Part shown: positions 1-11,060 of the stretch, in pieces
How positions within the stretch are numbered: position 1 is the stretch's first letter
How the letters are laid out: every line of letters begins with the position of its first letter
NCBI GenBank assembly: GCA_009760855.2
Contig: WPIO01000009.1
Location: 1,677,501 to 1,740,000, forward strand
Origin: Cristatella mucedo
Taxonomy: Eukaryota; Bryozoa; Phylactolaemata; Cristatellidae
DNA: 62,500 nt
Direction of reading: 5' to 3'
Program-made: the position numbers and the translations under genes
The notes under the pieces: model-generated
Databases searched by the model: none
What the model saw: the letters and a program-made list of their open reading frames with translations, nothing else
Told to the model about the DNA's origin: nothing

Positions 1-244
1 CCCACCCAGAGTGGCGCAAAATCCGTTAGTGACTAGTTACCGATTATTTGTGACCTGAAAACACTGACACTTTCACCCCATGCTTCCTGATGACACTCAT
101 TGACTACTTCGACCGAATGCAATGTCTGGACCAAGATTGAGCCAGCAAGTCTGGTACCGACAAAGCCAGGCCGCAGCGGACGTTCTCCCAGGCATCTGAT
201 TGCAGTGCGTCGCTATTGGACGAAATCATTGAGTTCCTGAGCTG

Positions 245-284
245 CCCGATATAACGTTGTTCTTTCCCTGGCTGTGCAGTGGAA
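245..284 (+). promoter_or_regulatory. Core promoter of the pseudogene copy
   Basis: A TATA-like GATATAAC lies about 25 nt upstream of a GCAGTGG start-site-like motif. The corresponding positions in the two intact copies read CATATTTAA and TCGGTG or TCAGTG. The upstream block containing GAGCCAGC and AGTTC is also shared. The initiator here differs from the best version at 51,377 by one base. Confidence 0.45.
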
Positions 285-450
285 TTGTCGCTGGAACGCC
301 TGAGAACAGCCCTTGTATAAAATAGTGAGCCGAAAGTATCGTCACTTGATTGAATCAGGCATCCATCTCCAACAAGTGCTTTCGCAGGAAGTGAATCTTC
401 GACCAGTATTATCTGTGTTGTTGCTGCACCGTACCTGTTGGATTCGTTAG
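279..450 (+). pseudogene. Untranslated exon 1 of the cysteine-rich peptide pseudogene
   Basis: Homologous to exon 1 of the copies near 13.2 and 51.5 kb; the block GCTTTCGCAGGAAGTGA is shared with them. It ends at a good splice donor (TTAG|GTAAGT). No long reading frame is present. The 5' end is inferred from the promoter position. Confidence 0.55.
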
Positions 451-1530
451 GTAAGTCCTTACAAAATGTTAAAAGGTAAATAATCTACTCGCTTTTAATC
501 AGGGTCACCAGCCAAAAGGCCGTCTGCTAAACTTCTCCAAGCTCAATTGAATTAGCTGTTCCGCTATAGCATTCGGGACCGAACTAGCCCTGCTCATTTC
601 CATGCATAGTCACTTGCCCAGTCTTCCATGCGATTTCATCTGTCAGCTGTTCTTCAGTATCAGTCATATTTTACTTTTACTAGTGAGGAAATATGCTAAA
701 TACAGCCTCCGATTGGATGCTTCGATGTATGCGGTAAATCTGTAAACTTGACAGATCACTGGACCTGTAAATAAGCTGGCCATGTCATCCCCTAGCACTG
801 ACTAATAGCCGGACCAGGCTTGTACAGCAGTAAGAGCCATCTTTTACTTGCTGCACTCCGTCAGACAGGACTAGAAGCACCATGAATTGTTTCTGCCTAA
901 ATCAAGCTAGCAGTAAACAGAGATTCGTGGCTTTAGGAGTGTTTATGGAGACATGCGCACTCGGTTTCTTCAGTTTCTTAGTTCAGTCTTCTCAGCGGGT
1001 CGCTCGGAGTTCTGCGATGAAAAGCATTTTGATCTCACGCTCCTGCTCACCAATTAGTACTACGCAATATTATAGTACTATGGGGTTTAACGGTCCTTTA
1101 AAAATTGCTTCTAAAAATCCTGGATGTGGAAATGCATTAGAAAGCAGCCTACGCGAATTTATTTTCACACGCAGCAGAAGTGCTATTTTCTGCCAATTGT
1201 AACTGCCGCTTGCACATTGATCTTAGTTTGTCACCTATTAATACTTCTCGCATTTATCGGTCTATCTAGAATCAGCGTGGGCATGAGCTGGTAGAGAGAA
1301 TATCCCCATCGTTTTCATACAGATATAGTCTGCGGTCACGACATGCCCCATTTTAGTAGTATTAATAACGGTCAAGAAGCCACGCTAGAGAACTTGAAAA
1401 GCATTGACCTGGAAGCTAAAACCAGCATCTTTCTGTGACGCAGGTGTTTTTTATCTGCACCCCGACTTGGAAGCAGCCTCGATACTTTCACTGGTGCAGT
1501 TGACCTGAAAATTAGGAGTGCCATTATTAA

Positions 1531-1672
1531 AACATAATTCATTTTTATAGTGCCCAAGAGAACCTATTCTCTAATCAGGGGCTTCACATGTGCTACGGGG
1601 CTCGAGCCCACGACCTCGGCTAGACCTTGTCCGAGGCGATTGCCTTAACCGCTGAGCCTAGCCAGCTGGGCA
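1531..1672 (-). repeat. tRNA-derived SINE, family 1, with LINE-like tail
   Basis: On the minus strand it carries a pol III A box (GGCTCAGCGGTTAAGG, 1643-1658) and a B box (GGGCTCGAGCC, 1599-1609). The 3' part resembles the end of the local L2-like LINE: a paired GCGCCT-type and TTCTCTTGGGCACT-type sequence. It lies in the intron of the first gene copy. Confidence 0.7.
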
Positions 1673-1861
1673 TTATGATGTGTGCTACATGACATTCCGT
1701 CCTTTTACAGGGTTGAAGTGGTCATTTCCAGTTTTTAAAAATGGCTCAAAAGAGGAAGCATAGAAATATGTGGCTTCTTTTGTCACGTGAAAATTGAAGC
1801 CCAGCCAGTTTGACTAATACAAATTCATTAGATTGGGAACGATGTCCTCGCAAACTCTGAA

Positions 1862-3120
1862 GGGTCTCATTACTAAGATAGTCTGAAGTACCTCTGAAAT
1901 ATGGAGTACCTCAGGGCTCAGTGCTAGGTCCGGTTCTTTTAACGGTTTATACTCTCCCTCTTGCTGATGTGATTGCCAAGCACAATCTAGGCTTTCACTT
2001 CTAAGCGGATGACACTCAGTTGTACTTTTGCTTTGATCCCTCCCAGCCTTCGAGCACCTCAAATTCTCTCAACTCACTTGCTGCATGTATTGATGACATC
2101 CACACATGGATGGCAGCAAATTTTCTGAAACTAAACGATGACAAAACTAACTTACTAGTTATGGGCAAACCCAGTGTGATTCAGAGATTGGAAAGGATGA
2201 CTCTCAAAATTGGCTCTGCCAGCATATCTCCTGTTGCATCAGCTCGAAATCTAGGTCTCATATTCCAAAGCAACCTCTCGTTAGACGACCGTATCAGCTC
2301 CACAGTCAATTCTGCCTATGTTCAGCTCCATAACATTGCTAAAATTCGGGCTTGTTTAGATAAGGATACCACGTCTAAGTTGGTCCATGCATTCGTGAAA
2401 TCCCGTCTCGACTTCTGCAACTCACTGCTTACTGGCCTACCAGCATGTGCGATCAGGCGTTTGCAGCTGGTGCAAAACTCTGCAGCTAGGCTTGTCTGTC
2501 GTGAGCGTCGCAGTTGCCACATTACTCCACTTCTCGACGACCTGCATTGGCTACCAGTCAAGCAACGGATTGAATTCAAGGTTTTATCGCTCACTTTTAG
2601 GTCCCTTCATTCTATGGCTCCAACCTATCTCTCAAATATACTACTCCATCAGGCCAAGCATCGTACCACCCGCTTTTCGGAATCCAACAGTCTACAAATA
2701 CCTCGTACAAACCTTAAATCCTTCGGAGACCGTGCATTTAGTTCGTATGCTCCCAAAGCCTGGAACTCCCTCCCGATCTGCATCAGAACATCCCCTGACC
2801 TGACCACATTTAAAAGGAACGTAAAAACACACCTCTTTAGGACAGCATTTAGTGGGTCCCTGTGATTCGTCCTTCACGTGCTTATGCGTGCTGACACTGT
2901 GCATGCTGCCACTAACCACATTTGCATGCTGACCATGTGCATGTCACCCCTAACCATGTTAGTCAATGCGTTTGTTTTTCAAGCATGATTTTACTTACCA
3001 TTCAATTGCATTTCTCTTAGCAGCAATTGTAAAGCGCCTAGAAAGAGATTAAGTTCTCTGAGGGCGCTTTATCAAGTGTATTATTATTATTATTATTATC
3101 AAGTGTATTATTATTATTAT
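1862..3120 (+). mobile_element. 5'-truncated L2/CR1-like LINE, family 1, reverse transcriptase to 3' end
   Basis: Translation begins in the reverse transcriptase palm ([11 protein letters not shown]-like) and runs through the thumb and C-terminal region to the family C-terminus (FRTAFSGSL), with one long open frame of 281 codons at 2020-2865. The 3' UTR has the GCGCCTAGAAAGAGATTAAG hairpin-like end and an (ATT)n tail. The tyrosine of the catalytic YADD motif is replaced by a TAA stop (about 1999-2001), so this copy is inactive as well as truncated. It sits in the intron of the pseudogene copy, sense to the gene. Confidence 0.88.
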
Positions 3121-3237
3121 AGGATACTGCTCAGCCATCAATTTGTCACCCCTAGGCCTTGAAATAAATTTGAAAGTTAATGCCTCGGCAGAGCCTCCTC
3201 CATCTACGACAATTCACGTATTTAGTCCAAAATAAGA

Positions 3238-3345
3238 ACCTTTCTTAGCCTCAACGGCTGTCACCACGGCTTGCGGATGGAAATAAATTATCGCTGACTG
3301 CTGAATTCGAACCCACGACCTCGGTCGTGTAGAGCCAGCACAGTA
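3238..3345 (-). repeat. tRNA-derived SINE, family 2, degenerate
   Basis: Minus-strand sequence contains the family-2 B box (GGGTTCGAATTC) flanked by a GACCGAGGTCGTGGGTTCG block, followed by the TCGCCACTGCAAGCGGTGGTGA-type body in decayed form. Compare the better copies at 10.7 and 58.6 kb. Confidence 0.6.
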
Positions 3346-3463
3346 ACTCTTTAAACATTTATTTTCCTACTTTCTGTGCTGACATCTAGTCTCAAAGATT
3401 GGTTGAACAGCAACTGAATGTGCAGTGCTTTGCATCTGAGAGTTTGATCTCGTTTTTTTGCAG

Positions 3464-3844
3464 GTGTATTATGACGTACCGCCGAACGATGATATGCAAT
3501 ATAGCTGTGCTCGCTGTATTCCGGCTCGTAATGGGCGATGCGAGTACTTTTGGTCGCGAGTCCGCCACAAGACTGCCACTGCAAACGTGATGGGAAGGTT
3601 TGTTGTCGCCTTTCCCTCAAGTCATTTCGGTCATAGGCTTTGCCATTGCGAGGGACATACTAACGGCCAGTGAATCTTTATAGTGGCTAGACACCTACTG
3701 TGACTGACAAAATCTGCGCCTCGACGAAGGCACGGACTACTTTGCCTGACTTTTAATGCCGCCAGCTGAATCATATTGGAGCAATTATTCCATAGCTCAA
3801 ACGGCAATTTCTTCAGCGTAACGTCCAATTTTTAACTTAATAAA
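3464..3844 (+). pseudogene. Coding exon of the cysteine-rich secreted peptide, frameshifted copy
   Basis: Preceded by a pyrimidine-rich splice acceptor (TTTTTTTGCAG). ATG codons at 3471 and 3489 match the two candidate starts of the 52-kb copy. The signal-peptide part is readable (MICNIAVLAVF), but an arginine interrupts its hydrophobic core, and a small deletion just after it shifts the frame so that reading stops at 3590. The C-terminal half, including the conserved CHCEG block, remains readable in another frame up to about 3673, but several cysteine codons have been lost. An AATAAA lies at 3839-3844. The gene is clearly dead as a full-length peptide. Its paralogues at 15.0 and 52.2 kb are intact. 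Confidence 0.8.
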
Positions 3845-3849
3845 ACCAT

Positions 3850-5310
3850 GATCTCTTACCTGGTGAATGATGTTTTCTCACTAAAGTGTTTTCGTTGCTT
3901 TCAGCTGCAATTTACGACTGCAAAGTCAAATCTTTGCATATAGTGGTTTTGACCTATGCCGTTAATTACGATGTTTCTATTCTGCCATTTTAACTTCTGT
4001 GATGCTAACCTTCTCTTTATTAGGCTACTATCAAATAAGTTAAATCATAAATGTAATTTACAAATTAGCTAAGATAATATGAAATTAAACGACAGATTGT
4101 TAACTCCTCATGGTACTTAACTTGAAATAGTCTGCATATGCGAGTGCACCTTGGAAAAGCCTATAGCCTACAAATCAGCTACATGCAACAAAGATCATGC
4201 AGGGATCGGGCATACTTCCGACCAGTGTCCTGTTATCAGCATCTCACATGTGGCCATGTCGTTTGTGTTATCTTTGAATCTTTTTTCGAGCATGCGTTAC
4301 TAAACAGTGATCAATTCTGAAAATCAACGAAGCTGCACTAGCTATGAAGAAGAAACTGCAAGTAATCACTTATTGGCTCTCCAGATAAAACAAAAATGCT
4401 GGAACCTTTAAATTACCTTTATAGAGTTAAAAGGTTTGCAGACATGTTCAAGTATTATAGTAGTAAACCAGCGGCTACTCAAGCTTCGCCTATTCGGGTC
4501 ATAGTGCTGTTCTCTTCATCGCCAGTTGTGGTGCAAAAATCAGCAGCTCATCTTGCCTGCCGTATACTGTATGGCTACCAAATAACTCGAATTGTGGCAG
4601 AACTTTGTTAACTGAATATCAAACCAACTTTGCAGTGCATTAAAGACCATCTTCTTTTGCCTTATATGCCTTAAGATGCTGAAATTCTTTTTACATTCTT
4701 TTAAAACCCGCTGAATTCTTGGGAAGTTTTAGTTTTTTAAGTTTCCATTGTAATTATGGGTGTGCATGTTAAAGCTCCATACGTAAATTCACAAATTATC
4801 TTAACTCTTTTGACACCTGTCACGGCTGCAGTAATATAAAAACTTAAGAATTCAGATTGGAGGTCAGTAACTTGATCCATTAACTAACTAGCTAATTTAG
4901 TTTATCATACGGGTGAATGCAGCTTATTCTTGAAAACATTCTCGGTCTATTCAAGTAGGGCTGTGCCAGCAAATACTAAATCCTAGGAGTTGTATCTCTA
5001 TCTGAATTATCCACAGTGATTGAAGTGACCCAAAACTATAACTGATCTGAATTTTGATGACCACTTTGTAATGCCATAGTGAGATAACGATATATTAAGA
5101 TAGGGCACTCGTTAGGACACGATAGGGTATCGTAGTCTTGAACACTATTGTTTAGATTGGCCTGCTCTTATCATTCATTAATTTGAACTGCAAATATGCA
5201 AAATTGTGTCGTACATAACCTGTAAAGTGGGAAAGATATTAAGCGGGGAAAAGCCTCAAAGCCGCCCCTATAATATATATATATATATATGTATATTGTG
5301 TTTTTGTGTG
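3850..5310. other. AT-rich stretch, no gene recognised
   Basis: Short open frames at 4138-4320 and 4396-4611 have no domain, signal peptide or conserved partner elsewhere in the window. A (TA)n microsatellite lies at about 5270-5290. Nothing else is supported. Confidence 0.6.
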
Positions 5311-5455
5311 TATAATTGATTTTTACAGCACCCTAAGATAACTTAATCTCTATTCAGGCGCTTCACATAGGCTTCGGGGCTCGAGCCGTGAATTCAGCAA
5401 TACCCCGGTCGGGGGGGGGGGGATGCACCTTAATCGCTGGACAGAACCAGCTTCC
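5311..5455 (-). repeat. tRNA-derived SINE, family 1, with LINE-like tail
   Basis: The minus strand shows a GGTTCTGTCCAGCG A-box region and a GGCTCGAGCC B box, separated by a 12-G run that has expanded inside the element. The 3' end (AGCGCCTGAATAGAGATTAA) closely follows the 3' end of LINE family 1. A tail-only fragment of a second copy lies at about 5505-5545. Confidence 0.7.
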
Positions 5456-5545
5456 TTATGCCTCTGATCAGCATTAATAAGTAAATAAAATAAATAAGCA
5501 TATTTCATTTGTATATTGCCCTTGGAAAACTGAATCACTATTCAG

Positions 5546-8185
5546 GCGAATTATGTATAGTACTCTGCATGTATAATGGCATTTTCATGCACAATGGCAA
5601 AAATTAGCTGTATAGCCTGATTTTAGCTTGATTGCCTGCATAAATATTTTAATCTTATTTAACAGGATTTGCAGCCGTTTTGACGCCACTTCCTAAAGCT
5701 TGCACTCATTACCTGACTTTTTTCTGTCACTTGCATTTGAACGTATTGATCGCGATATAGTGCAGAAATAATTGAATGCGATGTCCTCAATCTGATGTTC
5801 TATGTATGCTGTTTTGAGATGGATTAATAGAGTTTGCTAAGCTTATTCCTACCTCTAACCACATGTTATGAAGTGTAAGAGGACAGTCCCTCTGAAGCAA
5901 TTTTTCCCGTAGTTTATTATCTCTTGCAACACTGCAGTCAATTGCGTTTCTTTGTCAGAGAATCCGCAACGAAGGTACCCACAAAAACTGGTCGTGAAGT
6001 TTTAATGCATGTGGTGCCCTGATATCATTTGTTGGTAGCCTACGGTTTATAATTTGCACTCTTGCCTTGATCACTCCTTGCCTTTCAGAAACTGCGCGAT
6101 TAACTCCTTAAACATTTTGCAGCCAGCTTTTGCCGTTTTGATGAATGCTTTCTACCTTACGGTAAACGGCGACAAGACACAGAGAATTCGCCTCTTTTGT
6201 TCTAGCTTGCTTTGCCTACATACATCCATACAACTCAGTTCATGTAACTAGCCATAAGCCTTGCTAACCATTGGCCAAAAGTGTCTTTTATATCTTCGAT
6301 AGCATCATTGAATAATTAGAATACTCGTTTTATCACTTACAACCTCATTACATACTTGTATGAATTAGTTATCTTGATGGTCTATACAAATTACCTCAGG
6401 ATATTATTTGTATGAGACAAAAGCGTAGCAGGCATGAGGAAATGTGGTCTTGTACAACTTAGCATTTCAAAAACCCTAAACATTTATTATTCACGCCAAT
6501 AACCATTTTTTGAATTTTCCTAACTATAATCAAAAATATCTGAGTTTTTCTGATTCCAAAGCGCTTAAAAAATTCAAGCTTTAGATAATTGCAGTGCAAT
6601 TAGAGCGCATTCATAAATACTATCACCAAAAAATAGCCCACGTATTGGTGACGTCTCGTTGGACCCTGGCAGTTGCATCTTTCAGGTGCGGAAATTTATA
6701 TCTGAAAGAAATAGATTTCTCTTCCACACTGGAATCGATCCAAGATAGTATCGCAACATTTTTCTCTCACTAAAAGACCTCGTCATGCTAATTACAGAGA
6801 CTACCTAGGCACCGAAACAAGGATATCGCTATCTAACGGTCTGACAAAATTGTATCGGAAACCACAGACTCAACAATAAAGAACCATCAAAATTACCTGG
6901 CCCAAAAAAATCTCGATGAAATCAATGCTGGCAAAAATGAAATCAATGCCTCGTCGAAAGATCGGAATGTTGATCCCTCATAAAAGTTATTCAGTGGACA
7001 AAATGAGTTTGTCGAAGACATTTCACATCGTTTAGTAAAATGGAAATATAATCAGATCATTTTTGCGGTTTTTAAATTAAATAGCTATTATATATAAAAT
7101 TTAAAATAGCTACGAAGAAAATATTAACGAAAAAAAAAGAGTTTGAATGAAATCGGGTTCCATTATCCAAAACAAAATTTCTAGGACTACCGAGTCGAAC
7201 TGCTTAGAGGCCGACTTTCCAGAAAGATACCTTATGATGGCCACAAAAATAGCCGCTGAAAAACTCATTTACGTGACTATACAAAACCCGAAGCTGGCAT
7301 GTCTGTACAAAAATCTCTCCTTTGACTTCTGAGATCGGCGTGCTAAATAATTTCGTTTGGAGTCGATATCGAGTTTCTTGTATCGTAATTGTTGTCTCTC
7401 TCTCTTTCTTTTGCAATTGTTCATCACTGCATTCAGTAATGTAGCGCAGACTTAAAAGACGGTAAAATCTGTCGATGACTTGAACAAATAAGAAAGCGCA
7501 TGTCTTTTATTAGACTCGTAAGCAGCGGCTATGTATGGCCTGGATTGATATAAATGGGGCGTGTGTTCAGATAAACCGCTTGACTTTACTCATCCACCGG
7601 ACGTCAAACCAGGCGAAAAACATACTGAATGCAAACAGTAATAAGGTTGTTAACCTATTATGGTTTAATTTAGTACTAAATGAGGAGACTAGATAAAGAC
7701 AACTATAGATCGTCACTTAGAGGTAGTAAGAAAGAGCTGGTGAGACGACAGTTAGCAAAAAGAGGGAGATAAATGGGAGACATGAGGAGAGTAGACACCG
7801 CGAGAGTGTAATAAACAATGGGCAGCGATAAAATGCAGACGGATAAGACAATACAGATGAAGAGATTTAAACTGAGCATGTTAGAGAGAAAGGCACACAA
7901 AAAATCCTTCACGTAAAAAATTTAAGTGATTGATTTAGACATCAGGTAAAATGTGTTATACAAAGCAGACTCGTGAGGAGCATTAATGAGCAAGTTAAAC
8001 CTGCAGCCAATATCAAGTGGATATCGCGACACAGTAAAATACCATATTCACTAAAAAATATATTTCTTAAGGAAGAAAGATTGTTCAGCGTAACTAAAAT
8101 GCCTTCGGAGCGGTTTTGTTTCCAATAGTGCGGTGTAAAAACTTATTTATATATATATATCTTTATGTAATTCATTTGTATTGCA
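5546..8185. other. AT-rich unique-looking stretch, no gene recognised
   Basis: About 2.6 kb with only short, unconserved open frames (for example 6054-6251 and 7147-7332), no splice-site-bounded coding exon that I can recognise, and no LINE or SINE signature. Not similar to the duplicated units elsewhere in the window. Confidence 0.5.
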
Positions 8186-8274
8186 GAGCTGGTTTGGTCC
8201 AGCGGTTAAAGTGCTCGCCCCCAACCGACGTCTGGCTGAGGTCGTGGGCTCGAGCAACGAGGTATGTGAAGCGG
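8186..8274 (+). repeat. tRNA-derived SINE, family 1, head portion
   Basis: Begins GAGCTGGTTTGGTCCAGCGG, has an A-box-like GGTCCAGCGGTTAAAG and a B box GGGCTCGAGCA, and breaks off at GTGAAGCG, where an AT microsatellite starts. Same family as the copies at 1.6 and 5.4 kb, in the opposite orientation. Confidence 0.65.
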
Positions 8275-8275
8275 A

Positions 8276-8405
8276 AAATATATATATATATACGTATATA
8301 GACGCAATATATATATATATATATATATAATATGTATATAAATAGACGCAAAAAAAAATTTAGCAGTCAAGTCCATATATATATATATTTTTTTTTTGCG
8401 TCGTT
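8276..8405. repeat. AT microsatellite with an A-tract/T-tract inverted repeat
   Basis: Interrupted (TA)n followed by GACGCAAAAAAAAA (8345-8358) and its reverse complement ending TTGCGTC (to 8403), separated by about 30 nt that include more (AT)n. The arms could form a hairpin. No coding capacity. Confidence 0.7.
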
Positions 8406-8697
8406 TTCATGGATTAATGATATGAATATAGTGCTTTCCCCGTCCTTTTCAGCCCCTGCAAAGCATGCAACGGCAATTGGTTAATCACGTGCATACAATC
8501 AAGTTTGCAAAAGCATTCCTGTGTCGTTCTGGGGGCGGCATACTACAGCTAATGGGAAACAAAAATAGATATACGCCGAGCGACAAGCCAATAGGTCCTC
8601 GGGAAATAAGTACTTTATCATGCCCCTGTAAAAACGCGCTATACAGGAACAGAAACAGTATAGTTCTTTAAACAAAGAAAACTTGATCTGAGCCGAT
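8406..8697. other. No feature recognised
   Basis: A 68-codon open frame at 8465-8671 has no recognisable motif and no paralogue in the window. Confidence 0.5.
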
Positions 8698-9140
8698 AAT
8701 AATAATAATAATTGACTTGATAAAGCACGCTCAGAGAACTCAATCTCTTTCTAGGCGCTTTACATTTGCTGCAAAGGGAAACGCGATTGAATGGTGAGTA
8801 ATACCATACTTGATAAACAACATGAATAATGGTGACATGCACAAGGTCAGCATGCAAGTGTGGTTAGGGGCAGCATGCACAGTGTCAGCATGCATAAGCA
8901 AATGAAGGACAAATCACAGGAACCCACTAAATGCTGTCCTAAATATATCTGTTTTAAGATCTTTTTATGCCGTCAAGTCAGGGGATGTCGTGACGCAAGT
9001 CGGGAGTGAGGTCCAGGCTGTGGGAGCATACAAACTAAATGCAGTGTCTCCAAAGGGTTTGAGGTTTGTACGAGGTATTGGTAACTTTTGGATTCCGAAA
9101 AGCGGGTGGTACGATGCTTAGCCTGGTGGGGGAATAAATC
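8698..9140 (-). mobile_element. L2/CR1-like LINE family 1, 3' fragment
   Basis: The minus strand reads from the C-terminal coding region to the family 3' UTR, the AGCGCCTAGAAAGAGATTGA end and an (ATT)n tail at 8698-8711. It is 5'-truncated in the last part of the ORF and contains frame disruptions. Confidence 0.8.
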
Positions 9141-9414
9141 TGAGAGCTAGATGTGATATGAATCTGGGATACATATGACGCTGGCACTTTCAAATGATGT
9201 AAGATAATTGTTCGCTGTGACAGTAGCCCTAAGCAATTTTTTAGAGGTTCAGTGCATATGAACTGAAGGTCGGCTTTCCAAAACCTTTTCAATTTTATTG
9301 GACGGATGGAGAGATGACTAGATGGTGACTAGCAGTGGTACGAGCTGAGTAGAGCTGCAGCGACTGCAGCCGTGCTTATTTAGCCTATCGGTTGCCTTAC
9401 TGGGCACTGGCGAT
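9141..9414. other. No feature recognised
   Basis: Short stretch between a LINE fragment and the start of the similarity with the 44.9-46.1 kb region. No reading frame of interest. Confidence 0.45.
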
Positions 9415-10338
9415 ATTGTTGGCAAGCCTATTGCACCTGGGTAACTCTCGCAGGGCAACTGCTAAAACATAGGCGGCCTCTATTATTGTTATTACAGTGC
9501 TGCTGCTCAATATTAATCACCCAAAACGGCGGCACGCGTAGTACACTGCAGCCGGTTGCTTCCCCTGCCCTAGCGTTCATTGATACGTGACGTCGATGCA
9601 AAAGGTTCACCAGTAAAGATTTTAGAAATTCCCACCCAATGAAAAGGTCGGTGTGGATAATTCGTCTGATTCGGTAACAGTTCCCAGTAAACATCCTTTA
9701 TTGAGATTGTCCACTTGGATTTGCTGTCAGTTATCTATTTCGTTTAAGCGCATTTCTCATTGCACTGGCCTCGTATACTTCGGCTAGGTGTTATTTCAGG
9801 GCTAGGAAAACGGGACCTCCGAAAACTGTCTGAATAGCAGTCAGTTTAGCCCTTCCACAGTCAGACGATCTCTTAGATCATCCAGCCCAGTCACTTCTGT
9901 TTTGCTTGATCATCTTGATCTATTCATGTTGGCCACTCCTTTGATATTCTACGCTCACCTACTACACAGCTACTTTTCTTTTTCATCGTAATAATAATAA
10001 TAATAGCCACAAGGCCCTTGATAAAGCACCCTCAGAGAATTCAATCTCGTTTTGCATTTACTGCAAAGGAAACGTGATCAAATGGTTAGTGGTAACATGC
10101 TCAATTAACAACAAGAATAACATGGTTAGGGATAACGTGTACAGGGTCAACATGTAAGCTTGGTTAGTGGCAGCTTGCATAGTGTCAGCAGGCATAAGCA
10201 CATAAAGGGCAAATCACATAGACTCAGTAAATGCTGTCACAAATAGATTAGTTTGAAGTTTCTTTTATAAATGTGGTCAAGTCGGGAGCTGTTGTAACGC
10301 AATTTGAGAGTGAGTTCTAGTCTATGGGAGCATACAAA

Positions 10339-10411
10339 TGTAAAGCGCCTAGAAAGAGATTAAGTTCTCTGAGGGCGCTTTATCAAGTGCAATATTATTA
10401 TTATTATTATT
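10339..10411 (+). mobile_element. Severely 5'-truncated LINE family 1 insertion with target duplication
   Basis: Consists only of the LINE 3' end (TGTAAAGCGCCTAGAAAGAG onward) and (ATT)n tail. It is flanked by a 7-bp direct repeat ATACAAA at 10332-10338 and 10412-10418. It interrupts an older minus-strand copy of the same LINE. Confidence 0.85.
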
Positions 10412-10673
10412 ATACAAACTACATGCATGGTCTCCAAAGGATTTGAGGTTTGTACGATGTATAGTTAAACAGTAAGATTCCAATAGTGGGTGGTATGATG
10501 CTTAGCCTAGCTAAGCATTAGATCTGATAGGTAGACTATAGCCAAAGAATGAAGTGACCTAAAAGTGAACGACTAAACTTTGAAGTTGGCGCGTTGCCTG
10601 ACTGGTAGCAAGTGCAGGTCGGCGACAAGTGATCTGGCGTGGCAACTGCGTCGCTCATGACAGACAAAAAATC

Positions 10674-10842
10674 CTAGCTGATTAAACAGCCTCTTTTTGT
10701 ATAGCGACAGAAGAGCCTTTACGGCCATCACCACCGCTTGCAGTGGCGATAAAGAATCGCCCACTGCAGGAATCGAACCCACGAACTCGGGACCGAAGTC
10801 GTGAAAGCAACCGCCTTACCTAGTGTGCCATCACGGCTCACT
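10674..10842 (-). repeat. tRNA-derived SINE, family 2, inserted in a LINE
   Basis: On the minus strand: GAGCCGTGATGGCACACTAGG (A-box region), a region with GAGTTCGTGGGTTCGATTCC (B box), GCAGTGGGCGAT, TCGCCACTGCAAGCGGTGGTGA and a 3' end GTCGCTATACAAAAAGAGGC. It splits a family-1 LINE copy, so it is the younger element. Confidence 0.78.
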
Positions 10843-11060
10843 AGCCTTGCTGCAGAGTTTTGCACCAGCTTTAGGCCCCTGATTGTACAGGCCTGTAGAC
10901 TAGCAAGCGATAAGTTATGGAAGCCAAGATGGGATGTCATAAATGCTGGACCAACTTATATTTGGTATTCCTGTCTAAACAAGCCCGAGTTTTAGCAATG
11001 TTATGTATCTGAAAGTAGGCAGACTTAACTGTGGAGCTGGCGCAGTCGTCTAACGAAAGG

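Larger units (their letters stand above)
1..4000 (+). repeat. Segmental duplication unit Z (partial, holds the pseudogene copy)
   Basis: From about position 120 onward this stretch is recognisably paralogous to the unit around 12,950-15,450 and to that around 51,230-52,690: same promoter, untranslated exon, intron ends and coding exon in the same order. The intron has been expanded by a LINE and two SINEs. The unit is cut off at the left by the window edge. Boundaries are approximate because similarity fades gradually. Confidence 0.7.
9985..11060 (-). mobile_element. L2/CR1-like LINE family 1, 5'-truncated, with two nested insertions
   Basis: The minus strand covers the LINE from the central ORF to its (ATT)n tail at 9988-10003. 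It is interrupted by a 73-bp plus-strand LINE tail (10339-10411) and by a SINE (10674-10842). The paralogous unit lacks this insertion: around 47,338-47,370 the flanks are joined directly (CATCATAAATCTTCACAACT), which gives the empty site. The frame is broken in several places. Confidence 0.82.
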
